From assembly GCF_001412595.2 (NCBI RefSeq), contig NZ_CP012640.2:1860001-1924000 (forward strand): a stretch of 64,000 bases of DNA. The letters run 5' to 3'. The DNA comes from Massilia sp. WG5 (GTDB lineage: Bacteria; Pseudomonadota; Gammaproteobacteria; Burkholderiales; Burkholderiaceae_D). Of the stretch, positions 27,029-35,569 are shown piece after piece; position 1 is the stretch's first letter, and each line of letters opens with the position of its first letter. The notes below the pieces were generated by a model that was not told where the DNA came from, searched no databases, and saw nothing but the letters and a program-made list of their open reading frames with translations. The translations under genes were made by a program, and so were the position numbers.

Positions 27029-27481
27029 TTAGGCAGCTTCGCCCACGACTGCGACGGTCACGTCAACGACGACGTCGGTGTGCAGAGCGACGGCAACCGG
27101 GTGCTCGCCGGTGGTCTTCAGCGGGCCGGTCGGCATGCGCACGTTGGCCTTCTCGACGGCGAAACCTTGCTTGCTCAGGGCTTCAGCGATGTCGAAGTTG
27201 GTCACGGAACCGAACAGACGGCCGTCCACGCCGGCTTTCTGGGCGATGGTGATGGTCATGCCGTTCAGCTTGTCGCCCTGGCCTTGTGCGGCTGCCAGTT
27301 TCTCGGCGGCTGCCTTTTCCAGTTCGGCGCGCTTGACTTCGAATTCGGCCACAGCGGCTTGGGTAGCGCGGCGGGCCATTTTTTGCGGGATCAGGAAGTT
27401 ACGTGCGTAACCGTCCTTGACCTTGACCACGTCGCCCAGGTTACCGACGTTGACGACTTTTTCCAGCAGGATGACTTGCAT
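27029..27481 (-). CDS. rplI: 50S ribosomal protein L9
   Basis: Binds 23S rRNA near the base of the L1 stalk, 150 aa. The N-terminal domain reads [21 protein letters not shown], with [13 protein letters not shown], then a long connecting helix and a C-terminal domain with [17 protein letters not shown]. Standard length and position, 33 bp after rpsR. Confidence 0.97.
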   Translation of the reverse strand: MQVILLEKVVNVGNLGDVVKVKDGYARNFLIPQKMARRATQAAVAEFEVKRAELEKAAAEKLAAAQGQGDKLNGMTITIAQKAGVDGRLFGSVTNFDIAEALSKQGFAVEKANVRMPTGPLKTTGEHPVAVALHTDVVVDVTVAVVGEAA

Positions 27482-27514
27482 ATTATTCTCCAGTATACGT
27501 GTCGTGACCGACGA

Positions 27515-27805
27515 TTAAGCGTTGTGCAGGTCGGTGTACGGCAGCAGGGCCAGGTAGCGGGCGCGCTTGATGGCGGTATCCACTTGGCGCTGGTAGTGCG
27601 CCTTGGTGCCGGTCAGGCGAGCCGGCATGATCTTGCCGTTTTCCTGGACGAAATCCTTCAGGGTGTCGACGTCTTTGTAGTCAACCTGTTCCACGCCTGC
27701 AGCGGTGAAGCGGCAGAATTTCTTGCGCTTGAACAGCGGGTTCTGCTGTTTGCGCTTCAGTTTTTCCTTGGCCTTGTTTTTGTCGAACTTTTTACCGAAT
27801 GCCAT
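27515..27805 (-). CDS. rpsR: 30S ribosomal protein S18
   Basis: Small-subunit platform protein that pairs with S6, 96 aa. [20 protein letters not shown] and [19 protein letters not shown] are the conserved S18 segments. The N-terminus is a short Lys-rich extension common in Burkholderiales. It follows priB by 37 bp. Confidence 0.97.
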   Translation of the reverse strand: MAFGKKFDKNKAKEKLKRKQQNPLFKRKKFCRFTAAGVEQVDYKDVDTLKDFVQENGKIMPARLTGTKAHYQRQVDTAIKRARYLALLPYTDLHNA

Positions 27806-27842
27806 TTGAGGCTCCTGTATCTAAATGTGTGCCCGCGAATTC

Positions 27843-28136
27843 TTACGCGGCGGCACTGAAATCAATGATGTGAAACACCAGGGCTTTGCTGTTGCGGTTC
27901 TTCCTGGCCAAGAATCCCTTGAACCGGTGTACCGCACCCAGTTCCGCATCGGCAAACCGGGCCGAGATGTCGCCCGCGGCAAGCGCGGAAATCTCGAACT
28001 CGACCTGCCTGGCGATCCCCGCCTCCGTCTGCTGCGACCCGTGTTGCAGGGTGCCGCTGACGATGGGAATGCCGGCCGGGGTGTAGCGCAGGGTATCGCG
28101 TTCCGCGATGCTTGCGACCAGCAACAGCTCGTTCAC
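27843..28136 (-). CDS. priB: Primosomal replication protein N (PriB)
   Basis: Single OB-fold single-strand-binding protein of the replication-restart primosome, 97 aa. It begins NELLLVASIAERDTLRYTPAG and has the SSB-like FEISALAAGDIS strand. The start is GTG. Its place between rpsF and rpsR is the classical one, and it is probably translated from the ribosomal-protein mRNA. Confidence 0.93.
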   Translation of the reverse strand: MNELLLVASIAERDTLRYTPAGIPIVSGTLQHGSQQTEAGIARQVEFEISALAAGDISARFADAELGAVHRFKGFLARKNRNSKALVFHIIDFSAAA

Positions 28137-28169
28137 TGCCCGTGCGCGCTTCTTTCTTAAGATTAAGAA

Positions 28170-28553
28170 TTAAGCGGCTGCGGCCGGGGCAGCTGCCTGC
28201 TCGGCGCGGTGGCTCTTGGCTGCGTCTTCGCGCTGGACCGACTTCATCATCGGCGACGGTGCGGTTTCGGCCTTCTTCATCTTGACGGTCAGATGACGCA
28301 GCACGGCATCATTGAATTTGAATGCGGTTTCCAGCTCGACCAGGGTCTCGTTGTCGCACTCGATGTTCATGCAGATGTAGTGTGCCTTCGGCAGCTTCTG
28401 GATCTGGTAAGCCATTTGACGGCGGCCCCAGTCTTCGACGCGGTGGATGTTACCGCCGCGCGAGGTGACCGTGGTCTTGTAGCGCTCGATCATCGCCGGG
28501 ACCTGCTCGCTCTGGTCCGGGTGGACGATAAATACGATTTCATAATGACGCAT
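28170..28553 (-). CDS. rpsF: 30S ribosomal protein S6
   Basis: S6, partner of S18, 127 aa. [14 protein letters not shown] at the N-terminus, [17 protein letters not shown] and the core ending [10 protein letters not shown] are diagnostic. An Ala-rich tail of ~30 residues follows the core, with no Glu run. The ATG at 28553 is preceded by AAGGAGTG; the 12 upstream codons are excluded. It heads rpsF-priB-rpsR-rplI. Confidence 0.97.
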   Translation of the reverse strand: MRHYEIVFIVHPDQSEQVPAMIERYKTTVTSRGGNIHRVEDWGRRQMAYQIQKLPKAHYICMNIECDNETLVELETAFKFNDAVLRHLTVKMKKAETAPSPMMKSVQREDAAKSHRAEQAAAPAAAA

Positions 28554-28748
28554 GCAACACTCCTTAAGGACGTTTAAACAAATGCCCACCTCGGCGTCAA
28601 GACGAGTGTGGGAAGGGAAAGCCCGACATTATAACCGCAAAAACGTCAAGAGCTCAATCGCCTTGTGCGGTCCGGCAGGAATCGGCTGTGCCCGCCAGGC
28701 AAAAAAAACCGGCAAAAACCACGGATTCCCCTTGCGCCCGGCGCAATA

Positions 28749-28764
28749 CTGTACAAAAATACAG
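28749..28764. promoter_or_regulatory. LexA (SOS) box upstream of lexA
   Basis: CTGTACAAAAATACAG fits CTGT-N8-ACAG exactly, ending 61 nt before the lexA ATG. LexA autorepression is expected. Confidence 0.9.
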
Positions 28765-28825
28765 GGTATCGGGCCCTGCTCGCACACGCTCACCTAAGCT
28801 TCCAAGCTCTCAAGCTCACTACACC

Positions 28826-29470
28826 ATGCTCAAGCTCACCGCACGGCAAGAACAGATCCTCAACCTGATCAAGGAAGCCATCGACAACACCGGCTTTCCG
28901 CCGACCCGCGCCGAAATCGCGCAGGAGCTTGGTTTCCGCTCGGCCAACGCCGCCGAGGAACACCTGCAAGCCCTGGCGCGCAAAGGCGCGATCGAAATCT
29001 CCCCGGGCACTTCGCGCGGCATCCGCCTGGTCGGCGCCGCCGCCAGCGAGCCCGCAGCGGTGCCGGCCGTCCCGGCCGCCCTGCTGATGTCCCTGCCCCT
29101 GGTCGGCCGCGTCGCCGCGGGTTCGCCCATCCTGGCCCAGGAACACGTCGAAGCGACCTACTCGGTCGACCCGGCCATGTTCTCGAGCAAGCCCGACTTC
29201 CTGCTGAAGGTGAAGGGCTGGTCGATGCGCGACGCCGGCATCTGCGATGGCGACTTCCTGGCAGTCAAGAAAGTGGATTCGGCCAAGAACGGCCAGATCG
29301 TGGTCGCCCGCATCGGCGACGAAGTCACCGTCAAGCGCTACCGCAAGAACGGCGGCACCATCGAACTGCTGCCGGAAAACCCGGAATTCTCCGTCATCAC
29401 GGTCGACCCGCAGAACGACGAGTTCGCACTCGAAGGCCTGGCCGTCGGCCTGCTGCGCTCCTGGCACTAG
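28826..29470 (+). CDS. lexA: LexA repressor
   Basis: SOS repressor and self-cleaving protease, 214 aa. The winged-helix domain reads [16 protein letters not shown] and [24 protein letters not shown]. The self-cleavage site is the Ala-Gly of [12 protein letters not shown]; the catalytic pair is Ser ~133 (GWSMRDAGI) and Lys ~170 (EVTVKRYRK). A Pro/Ala-rich linker joins the domains. The ATG at 28826 is preferred since [11 protein letters not shown] is the usual start. A perfect SOS box lies upstream. It diverges from rpsF. Confidence 0.96.
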   Translation: MLKLTARQEQILNLIKEAIDNTGFPPTRAEIAQELGFRSANAAEEHLQALARKGAIEISPGTSRGIRLVGAAASEPAAVPAVPAALLMSLPLVGRVAAGSPILAQEHVEATYSVDPAMFSSKPDFLLKVKGWSMRDAGICDGDFLAVKKVDSAKNGQIVVARIGDEVTVKRYRKNGGTIELLPENPEFSVITVDPQNDEFALEGLAVGLLRSWH

Positions 29471-29507
29471 AAAGTCGAGGCCGGCAAGGCCTCGGCTTCT
29501 CGGTTGC

Positions 29508-30263
29508 TCAGTTGTTCACGCGGTTCTTGCGCCGGTCCTCGAGTTCACGCTCGCGTTCCAGGGTCGGCGTGCTCTTCACGATGTCGTTGTGTTCCTTCAC
29601 CCAGGCATCGGTGGCATCCCGCCACGCGGCAAAGTCCGCCAGCACGAGCTTGGCCTTGACCTGGGCGCTTTCGGTCAGGTTCGCATACACGTCGGCCAAG
29701 CGCTTTTCCGCCCGCGCCATTTCCGCTTTATTGATCAGCTTCGCCACATCGGCAGGGATGCGCTTGGTCAGCGGCGACGCCTCGTTCAGGGCGCGCGCCT
29801 GGGCATTGTAGCAATCCTGCCACTTCGTCATATTGGCTGACACCCGTTCGATCTCGTCGTTCTGTTTCGAGACAGCGGGAAAGTGCGGCGTTGGGCAACG
29901 GTACTGGCCGCCCTGCAGGTCGGAGCCATCGTAACGGTCGACCCAGTAGTCGATGTCGGCGCGGCGTTCGGTGCGCTGGCGCATCACGTCCAGCGACGCG
30001 ATGGCGACCGGATTCCCCTTCGCGGCCGCCTTGCGGAACCAGGCCTCGGCCTTGGCCTCGTCGACGGCGCCGGCTTCTCCATACCAGTACATCTCGCCCA
30101 GGTGCTGCTGGGCCTCGACGTTACCGGCGTTCGCCAGTTTGGTATAGCGCTGCAGGGCAGCCGGAAAGTCCTTGTTGGCAAATGCCGCGTTGGCGGCTGC
30201 GAGCTCGTCGGCGTAGCAGCTTCCCGCCAACAGCATGCTCAGGCAAAAAACGACAGTCTTCAC
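29508..30263 (-). CDS. Secreted Sel1-like repeat protein (paralogue 1)
   Basis: 251-aa periplasmic protein of unknown function. The GTG at 30263 is chosen because VKTVVFCLS then aligns residue for residue with the start of the neighbouring paralogue. After a ~18-aa signal peptide, residues ~20-85 form Sel1/TPR-type helical repeats (AGNVEAQQHLGEMYWYGEAG and AEAWFRKAAAKGN). The C-terminal half has a block shared with paralogue 2: YW....Y.G.DL..G.Y.C..P..P..SK.N.EI, then W..CYN, with two Cys that could form a disulfide. It is 84 bp downstream of paralogue 2. Confidence 0.8.
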   Translation of the reverse strand: MKTVVFCLSMLLAGSCYADELAAANAAFANKDFPAALQRYTKLANAGNVEAQQHLGEMYWYGEAGAVDEAKAEAWFRKAAAKGNPVAIASLDVMRQRTERRADIDYWVDRYDGSDLQGGQYRCPTPHFPAVSKQNDEIERVSANMTKWQDCYNAQARALNEASPLTKRIPADVAKLINKAEMARAEKRLADVYANLTESAQVKAKLVLADFAAWRDATDAWVKEHNDIVKSTPTLERERELEDRRKNRVNN

Positions 30264-30347
30264 GTGCGATCGGTCCAGACAGTTGAGTAATGGCACATCA
30301 TATCGCCTGAACCGGCATGTGCCAATTACTCAAATGTAAGGGCAAGC

Positions 30348-31148
30348 TCAGTGATTTGCCGGGTTGGCGCCCCGCGGCGCATTGGCCAGCGACTGGTTCG
30401 ACTCGTAGGTCTGGCGCAGGCCGGTCGCAATTTCCAGCTTGTTGCGCGCCGTTGCCTCTTCCGTCTTCTTGTTCGCATCCGCCACATACGCGTTGGTGGC
30501 GTTGGTCCAGGCGTCGCGCTTGGCCAGGATGGTGGAGGCGTTATCGCCCATCGAGCGCGCCACGCTGGCGAATACCTGGTCCAGGTGCGACTGGGTCTGC
30601 TCGATCTCGGCCGGCGTCATCATGTCGAGCACATCCTTGGGCACGTGCTTCAATACCGGGGTCATGCCCTGCATATTCGCCACCGCGCCGTTATAGCATG
30701 CCTGCCACGCTGCAACGTCATCCGTCACTTTCTTGATTTCGGAATTGGTTTTTGAAATAACGGGAATATCGGGCGCGACACAATTGTATTTACCGGAAGT
30801 CAGGTCTTCGCCTTTATAGCCCTTCATCCAATAAACGATTTCATTTCCGCGCGTTTCGCGGCGCTTCAAGGATTGCAGCGATTCGGCCGCATCCTTGTTG
30901 CCGGCCGCAGCCGATTTCTCGAACCATGCCGCCGCCTTCTTCAGATCGGAAGAAGTACCGTCGCCAAACCAGTACATTTCCCCCAGTCGAAATTGTGCTT
31001 CTGCATTGCCTGCTTCGGCCAGCCGGGCATAGATTGGCAGTGCCCGGCCATAATCCTTAGCATTCAACAACTTATTTGCTTCATTCAAATCGTCGGCGAA
31101 TGCAATGCCGGAAATCAGCATTAAAGATACGCAGAATAACTTTTTCAT
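30348..31148 (-). CDS. Secreted Sel1-like repeat protein (paralogue 2)
   Basis: 266-aa paralogue of the gene just downstream. GGAGATTC precedes the ATG at 31148. The signal peptide (MKKLFCVSLMLISGIAFA) is followed by helical repeats AGNAEAQFRLGEMYWFGDG and AAAWFEKSAAAGN, then the shared domain with YWMKGYKGEDLTSGKYNC and WQACYNG. The C-terminal third is Lys/Asn-rich helix. Its 5' half is visibly richer in A and T than neighbouring genes, which may mean recent acquisition or relaxed codon use. The function is unknown; Sel1 proteins often scaffold envelope or signalling complexes. Confidence 0.82.
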   Translation of the reverse strand: MKKLFCVSLMLISGIAFADDLNEANKLLNAKDYGRALPIYARLAEAGNAEAQFRLGEMYWFGDGTSSDLKKAAAWFEKSAAAGNKDAAESLQSLKRRETRGNEIVYWMKGYKGEDLTSGKYNCVAPDIPVISKTNSEIKKVTDDVAAWQACYNGAVANMQGMTPVLKHVPKDVLDMMTPAEIEQTQSHLDQVFASVARSMGDNASTILAKRDAWTNATNAYVADANKKTEEATARNKLEIATGLRQTYESNQSLANAPRGANPANH

Positions 31149-31234
31149 CTGAATCTCCACATGTTGGGCAATGAAAGCCCATAGTATGTAGAGACTGCTA
31201 TAAACTCAAGCCGATTTGCATAAGGCGGCTTCTA

Positions 31235-32482
31235 TTATTCCGCAGATAATGCTTCGCCAAAATCGCGCAGCAAGTCCTGCGTATCCTCGATACCCACCGA
31301 CACCCGGATCAGCGACTCGGCGATACCCATGCTGGCGCGGCGCTCGGGCCCCATCTCGAAGAAGATCGTGTGCGCGACCGGGATCACCAGCGTGCGCGTA
31401 TCGCCCAGGTTGGATGCCGGGACCGCGATCTGCAGGCGATTCAGGTAATCGAAGCAGTCGATGCCTTCCTTCAACTCGAAGCTGAACAGCGAACCATAGG
31501 CGCGGAACAGATCGGTGGCGATGCCGTGCTGCGGGTGCGATGGCAGGCCCGGGTAGTGGACCGCGGCGACGCGCTCGTCGGCTTCCAGCATGGTCGCCAG
31601 CGCCAGCGCGTTGGCGCAGGTGCGGTCCATGCGCAGGGCCAGCGTCTCGGCGCCGACGGCGATGTGATGGGCCGCTTCCGGCGCCAGCGAGGCGCCGAAG
31701 TCGCGCAGCGATTTGGCGCGCAGCTGGGCCATGCCCTGCGCCTTGGCCGGCTGCTTGCGGAAGTTCGGGGCGATGTTCGGATAGGCGCTCCAGTCGAACA
31801 GGCCGGTGTCGGTCAGCGCGCCGCCGAGCGCCATGCCGTGGCCGCCGATCGACTTCGTCAGCGAGTTGACCACCAGGCCGGCGCCCACCGTCTTCGGGCG
31901 GAACAGCCAGGGCGTGGTCATGGTGTTGTCGACCACGTAGAGGATGCCGCGCTCGCGGCACAGCTCGCCGATCCGCGCCAGGTCGGCGATCTGGGTGCGC
32001 GGGTTGGCGATGGTCTCGACGAACACCAGGCGGGTATTGTCGCGCAGCGCGGCTTGGACGTTGGCGACATCGGTCGCATCGACGAAGGACACCTCGGTCC
32101 CCTGCCCCGCCACCGTGTTCCACAGGCTGTTGGTGTTACCGAACAGGAAGGACGAGGACACGACATGGTCGCCCTCCTTCAACAGCGCCTGCGCCAGCGC
32201 GCCGATCGCCGCCATGCCGGTGCCGAAGCACAGCGTCGCCACGCCGTCTTCCATCTTGCTGATCTTGTCTTCCAGCGCCGACACGGTCGGGTTGCCCTGG
32301 CGGCCGTAGCGGAAGCCCGGCTCCTTGCCCTGGAAGACCGAGGCCAGCTGGCGCGCGTCGCCGTAGCCGAAGGCCACCGAGGTATGGACCGGCTTGTGCA
32401 GCGAGCCATGCTCGATGGGCTTGCGGCGATCGTTGTGGAGGATGGTGGTCGTGAAACCGTAGTTGTTCTTCGTATCGCTCAT
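31235..32482 (-). CDS. Cys/Met-metabolism PLP enzyme (cystathionine gamma-synthase family)
   Basis: 415-aa PLP-dependent sulfur-transfer enzyme. The signature is GFRYGRQGNPTVSALE (substrate Tyr/Arg) and NSLTKSIGGHG, holding the PLP lysine. VVDNTMTTPW and LFRAYGSLFSFEL are also conserved. It follows purF, where metZ (O-succinylhomoserine sulfhydrylase) stands in many relatives. However the N-terminus (TTTILHNDRRKPIEHGSLHKPVHTS) is more like the generic gamma-synthase family, so cystathionine gamma-synthase or methionine gamma-lyase activity remains possible. The ATG at 32482 is favoured; a terminator sits just upstream. Confidence 0.8.
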   Translation of the reverse strand: MSDTKNNYGFTTTILHNDRRKPIEHGSLHKPVHTSVAFGYGDARQLASVFQGKEPGFRYGRQGNPTVSALEDKISKMEDGVATLCFGTGMAAIGALAQALLKEGDHVVSSSFLFGNTNSLWNTVAGQGTEVSFVDATDVANVQAALRDNTRLVFVETIANPRTQIADLARIGELCRERGILYVVDNTMTTPWLFRPKTVGAGLVVNSLTKSIGGHGMALGGALTDTGLFDWSAYPNIAPNFRKQPAKAQGMAQLRAKSLRDFGASLAPEAAHHIAVGAETLALRMDRTCANALALATMLEADERVAAVHYPGLPSHPQHGIATDLFRAYGSLFSFELKEGIDCFDYLNRLQIAVPASNLGDTRTLVIPVAHTIFFEMGPERRASMGIAESLIRVSVGIEDTQDLLRDFGEALSAE

Positions 32483-32500
32483 GTTCGTATCGTACAAATG

Positions 32501-32522
32501 AAAACGGGCGCCACGGCGCCCG
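32501..32522 (-). terminator. Probable terminator after purF
   Basis: On the minus strand CGGGCGCC-GT-GGCGCCCG is followed by TTTTC, 9 nt after the purF stop. The T run is short, so some read-through into the PLP enzyme is likely. Confidence 0.65.
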
Positions 32523-32530
32523 GTCAAGGA

Positions 32531-34054
32531 TTACTCTGCCGCTACCGGCGGGTTCAGGTTCAGCTGGGTGCGCACCAGGTCCTCCGAAGACTTGCCGGAC
32601 GACTTGTGGCGATGGTGCTCGAGCTGGTCGAGGTAGGCCGGGGTGACGTCGCCGGTGATGTAGACGCCGTCGAAGCAGGACGCCTCGACGCTGGTGATCG
32701 CCGGATTGACGTCCATGATCGACTTCTTCAGCGCGTCCAGGTCCTGGTAGACCAGGCGGTCGGCGGTGATCTCGCGGCACACCTCTTCCACCGTGCGGTC
32801 GTGGGCGATCAGCTCGTCGCGGGTCGGCATGTCGATGCCGTACACGTTCGGGTACAGCACCGGCGGCGCGGCCGACGCGAAGAACACCTTGCGGGCGCCG
32901 GCTTCGCGCGCCATCTGCACGATCTCGCGGCTGGTGGTGCCACGCACGATCGAGTCGTCGACCAGCAGCACGTTCTTGTCCTTGAATTCGGAGGCGATCG
33001 CGTTCAGCTTCTGGCGCACCGACTTCCTGCGCATGCCCTGGCCAGGCATGATGAAGGTGCGGCCGATGTAGCGGTTCTTGATGAAGCCTTCGCGGTACTC
33101 GACGCCGAGCTTCAGCGCGAGCTGGATCGCGGCCGGGCGCGAGGAATCCGGGATCGGCATCACGACGTCGATCTCTTCGATCGGGATCTCCTTGCGGATC
33201 TTGTCGGCCAGGTACTCGCCCATCTTCAGGCGGGTCGCGTACACCGAGGCGCCGTCGATCACCGAGTCCGGGCGGGCCAGGTACACGTATTCGAAGGCGC
33301 ACGGATTCAGCGACGCATTCTCGGCGCACTGGCGCGCGTGCAGCTGGCTGTTTTCGTCGATCCAGACGGCTTCGCCGGGGGCGATGTCGCGCACGAAGCG
33401 GAAGCCCAGGCCTTCCAGGGCCACCGACTCGCTGGCGACCAGGTATTCCGGCCCCTGCTCGGTCTCGTTCACGCCCAGGCACAGCGGACGGATGCCGAAG
33501 GGGTCGCGGAAGGCCAGCAGGCCGTGGCCGGCGATCTGGGCGATCACGGCGTAGGCGCCGCGCACGCGCTTGTGGACCATCGCGACCGCCTTGAATACGG
33601 CGTCCGCGTCGAGCGAATAGCCGTTGGCGGCGGTCTGGATTTCGTGGGCCAGCACGTTCAGCAGCACTTCCGAGTCGGAGCTGGTGTTCACGTGACGGCG
33701 GTCGATGCGGAACAGCTCATCCTTCAGCTGTTCCTGGTTGGTCAGGTTGCCGTTGTGCGCCAGCGTGATGCCGAAAGGCGCGTTGACGTAGAACGGCTGC
33801 GCTTCCTCTTCGCTGGACGAGCCGGCGGTCGGGTAGCGGCAGTGGCCGATGCCGGAATTGCCTTGCAGCGAACGCATGTTACGTGTGCGGAACACATCGC
33901 GCACCAGGCCGTTGGCCTTGTACATCGAGAACATGCTGCTGTGATTGGTTGCAATACCCGCCGCATCCTGGCCGCGATGCTGCAACAGCAGCAATGCGTC
34001 ATACAGCAACTGGTTGACGGGGGCTTGCGAGACGACGCCGACGATGCCACACAT
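32531..34054 (-). CDS. purF: Amidophosphoribosyltransferase PurF
   Basis: First committed enzyme of purine synthesis, making phosphoribosylamine from PRPP and glutamine, 507 aa. The nucleophile is Cys2 (MCGIVGVV). The glutaminase domain includes [11 protein letters not shown] and LAHNGNLTN. The PRTase domain has the PRPP loop [17 protein letters not shown] and [10 protein letters not shown]. It follows cvpA by 40 bp, the usual pair. Confidence 0.97.
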   Translation of the reverse strand: MCGIVGVVSQAPVNQLLYDALLLLQHRGQDAAGIATNHSSMFSMYKANGLVRDVFRTRNMRSLQGNSGIGHCRYPTAGSSSEEEAQPFYVNAPFGITLAHNGNLTNQEQLKDELFRIDRRHVNTSSDSEVLLNVLAHEIQTAANGYSLDADAVFKAVAMVHKRVRGAYAVIAQIAGHGLLAFRDPFGIRPLCLGVNETEQGPEYLVASESVALEGLGFRFVRDIAPGEAVWIDENSQLHARQCAENASLNPCAFEYVYLARPDSVIDGASVYATRLKMGEYLADKIRKEIPIEEIDVVMPIPDSSRPAAIQLALKLGVEYREGFIKNRYIGRTFIMPGQGMRRKSVRQKLNAIASEFKDKNVLLVDDSIVRGTTSREIVQMAREAGARKVFFASAAPPVLYPNVYGIDMPTRDELIAHDRTVEEVCREITADRLVYQDLDALKKSIMDVNPAITSVEASCFDGVYITGDVTPAYLDQLEHHRHKSSGKSSEDLVRTQLNLNPPVAAE

Positions 34055-34094
34055 GGTGCGCTCCTAAAACTGGACAGCTAAACGATGAAAAGAT

Positions 34095-34583
34095 CTAAAA
34101 CTGAACATGCTGCGCAAAGGCAGCGGGCAAGAAAGGCTTGACCGTGCGCGCCCCGGTCTCCGCCATGGGAGAGAGCAACGCGTTTTTCCAGAAAGCCTGT
34201 TGGGGGATGGAGGTCATTCCACACAATATGACGCCGGCCAGCACGATTACAATGCCCCGGCCCAGGCCGAACAGGCCGCCGAGTCCGCGGTCGGCCAACG
34301 ACAGGCCGGTTGCCTCGATCAGGGCGCCGATCGCCAGGGCCAGCAGGCCCATCAGCACGCGCACGCCGAGGAACAGTGCAATGAAGGCAACGATCAGCCT
34401 GAGCGACTCGCCCGGAATCACCGATGGTAGCATGGGCGCCAGCTTCGCGCCGAACGCGTTCGCCACCACGAAGGCCGCGATCCAGCCGACCAGCGACAGG
34501 ATTTCCTTCACCAGGCCACGCATGGTGCTGATGACGACCGACGAGATCAGGATGAACAGGACGAGGTAATCGAAAAGCGTCAC
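34095..34583 (-). CDS. cvpA: CvpA family inner-membrane protein
   Basis: 162-aa membrane protein needed for colicin V production in E. coli and linked to envelope stress; its molecular role is unclear. Four hydrophobic helices are seen. The N-terminal FDYLVLFILISSVVISTMRGLVKEILSLVGW and the ADRGLGGLFGLGRGIVIV segments are conserved. It lies between the SPOR-domain gene (3-bp gap) and purF, the normal context. Confidence 0.92.
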   Translation of the reverse strand: MTLFDYLVLFILISSVVISTMRGLVKEILSLVGWIAAFVVANAFGAKLAPMLPSVIPGESLRLIVAFIALFLGVRVLMGLLALAIGALIEATGLSLADRGLGGLFGLGRGIVIVLAGVILCGMTSIPQQAFWKNALLSPMAETGARTVKPFLPAAFAQHVQF

Positions 34584-34586
34584 GGT

Positions 34587-35558
34587 TCAGACAGGGGTCA
34601 TGAAGCCCGACAGGCCGATACGGCCCAGCTTGGCGCGTACTTTCTCGGCATCTTCCTTGCTCAGCGGCCCGACTTTGACCTTGATGAGCTCACCCGCTTT
34701 TTCGGTGTGCGAGCTGATGCCTTCGCCGCGCAGCCGGGCTTGCAGCTCGGCCGCTTTTTCCTGGCTCGACAGCGCGGCGACCTGCAGCACGAACTTCTGT
34801 GAGGACGAGGCGGCCGCCTTGTCCTTTTCCGCCTTCTCGGCCGCCTTGCCTTCGAGGATGGCGAGTGCGCGCGCATCGTCGTGCGGCTTGGCCGGCTTGT
34901 CCTCGGCTTTCGGCTTGACGGACTTCTCGGCTTTCTCGGCCTTGTGCTCGGGCTTGGGCTCCTTGTGCTCGGCCTTGGGCTCCGGCTTGCGTTCGGGCTT
35001 CGGTTCCGGCTTCGGCTCGGCCTTGGCCTTGGGCGGCTCGGGCTTGCGTTCGGGCTTCGGCAGGTCCGGCAGGCTCTGCGGTTTGGCGGCGGCGACCACG
35101 GCCGGCGCTTTCGCGACCGGCGGCGCCTGGACGACTTCTTCGCCCTTGTCGACGCTGTCCTCGGCGGCCACGGCCTTGCCGCCCGCGGTGGCCTGTGCGG
35201 CCGGATCGGCCGGCACCGGCAGCGGCGCGGCCTTGTCCTTGGGCGGGATCTGGATCGCGATGTCGCCGGCGACCGGCTTGGGCTGGGAGTCGAGCAGCAT
35301 CGGCAGGCCGACGGCGGCCGCCAGCGCCAGTGCGATCGCGCCGACCAGGCGGCGGCGCGCGCGCTTCTTCTCGGGCAGCATGGGATCGTTGCCGGTGCCG
35401 CGTCCGCGCGTGCTGCCGGCAACGGCGCCCGCGCTCGAGGCACGCTTGGATCGGGCGCGTTCGCCGAGTGCGGCGTCGTCGTCCTTGCTGTAGAAACGGC
35501 CGCTGTCCTCGGCGGCGCGGCCCTGCTTGTTTTTACCGAAGAACGAGAACAAGCCCAT
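34587..35558 (-). CDS. SPOR domain-containing protein (DedD-like)
   Basis: 323-aa bitopic inner-membrane protein. A short cytoplasmic part is followed by one transmembrane helix at ~residues 68-90 (RRLVGAIALALAAAVGLPML). A long Pro/Lys/Glu-rich periplasmic linker spans ~110-240, with KPEPKPERKPEPK-type repeats. The C-terminal SPOR domain (~residues 248-323: KFVLQVAALSSQEKAAELQARL, IKVKVGPLSKEDAEKVRAKL) binds denuded septal peptidoglycan. DedD-like proteins help cell constriction. It sits between folC and cvpA as usual; the linker repeats are highly GC-biased. Confidence 0.88.
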   Translation of the reverse strand: MGLFSFFGKNKQGRAAEDSGRFYSKDDDAALGERARSKRASSAGAVAGSTRGRGTGNDPMLPEKKRARRRLVGAIALALAAAVGLPMLLDSQPKPVAGDIAIQIPPKDKAAPLPVPADPAAQATAGGKAVAAEDSVDKGEEVVQAPPVAKAPAVVAAAKPQSLPDLPKPERKPEPPKAKAEPKPEPKPERKPEPKAEHKEPKPEHKAEKAEKSVKPKAEDKPAKPHDDARALAILEGKAAEKAEKDKAAASSSQKFVLQVAALSSQEKAAELQARLRGEGISSHTEKAGELIKVKVGPLSKEDAEKVRAKLGRIGLSGFMTPV

Positions 35559-35569
35559 GCGTTGTCAGG

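Noticed and set aside
34900..35240. The Lys/Pro/Glu repeat tract in the SPOR gene as a mobile or satellite repeat
   Set aside because: The reading frame is kept and the composition is usual for the periplasmic linker of DedD-like proteins.
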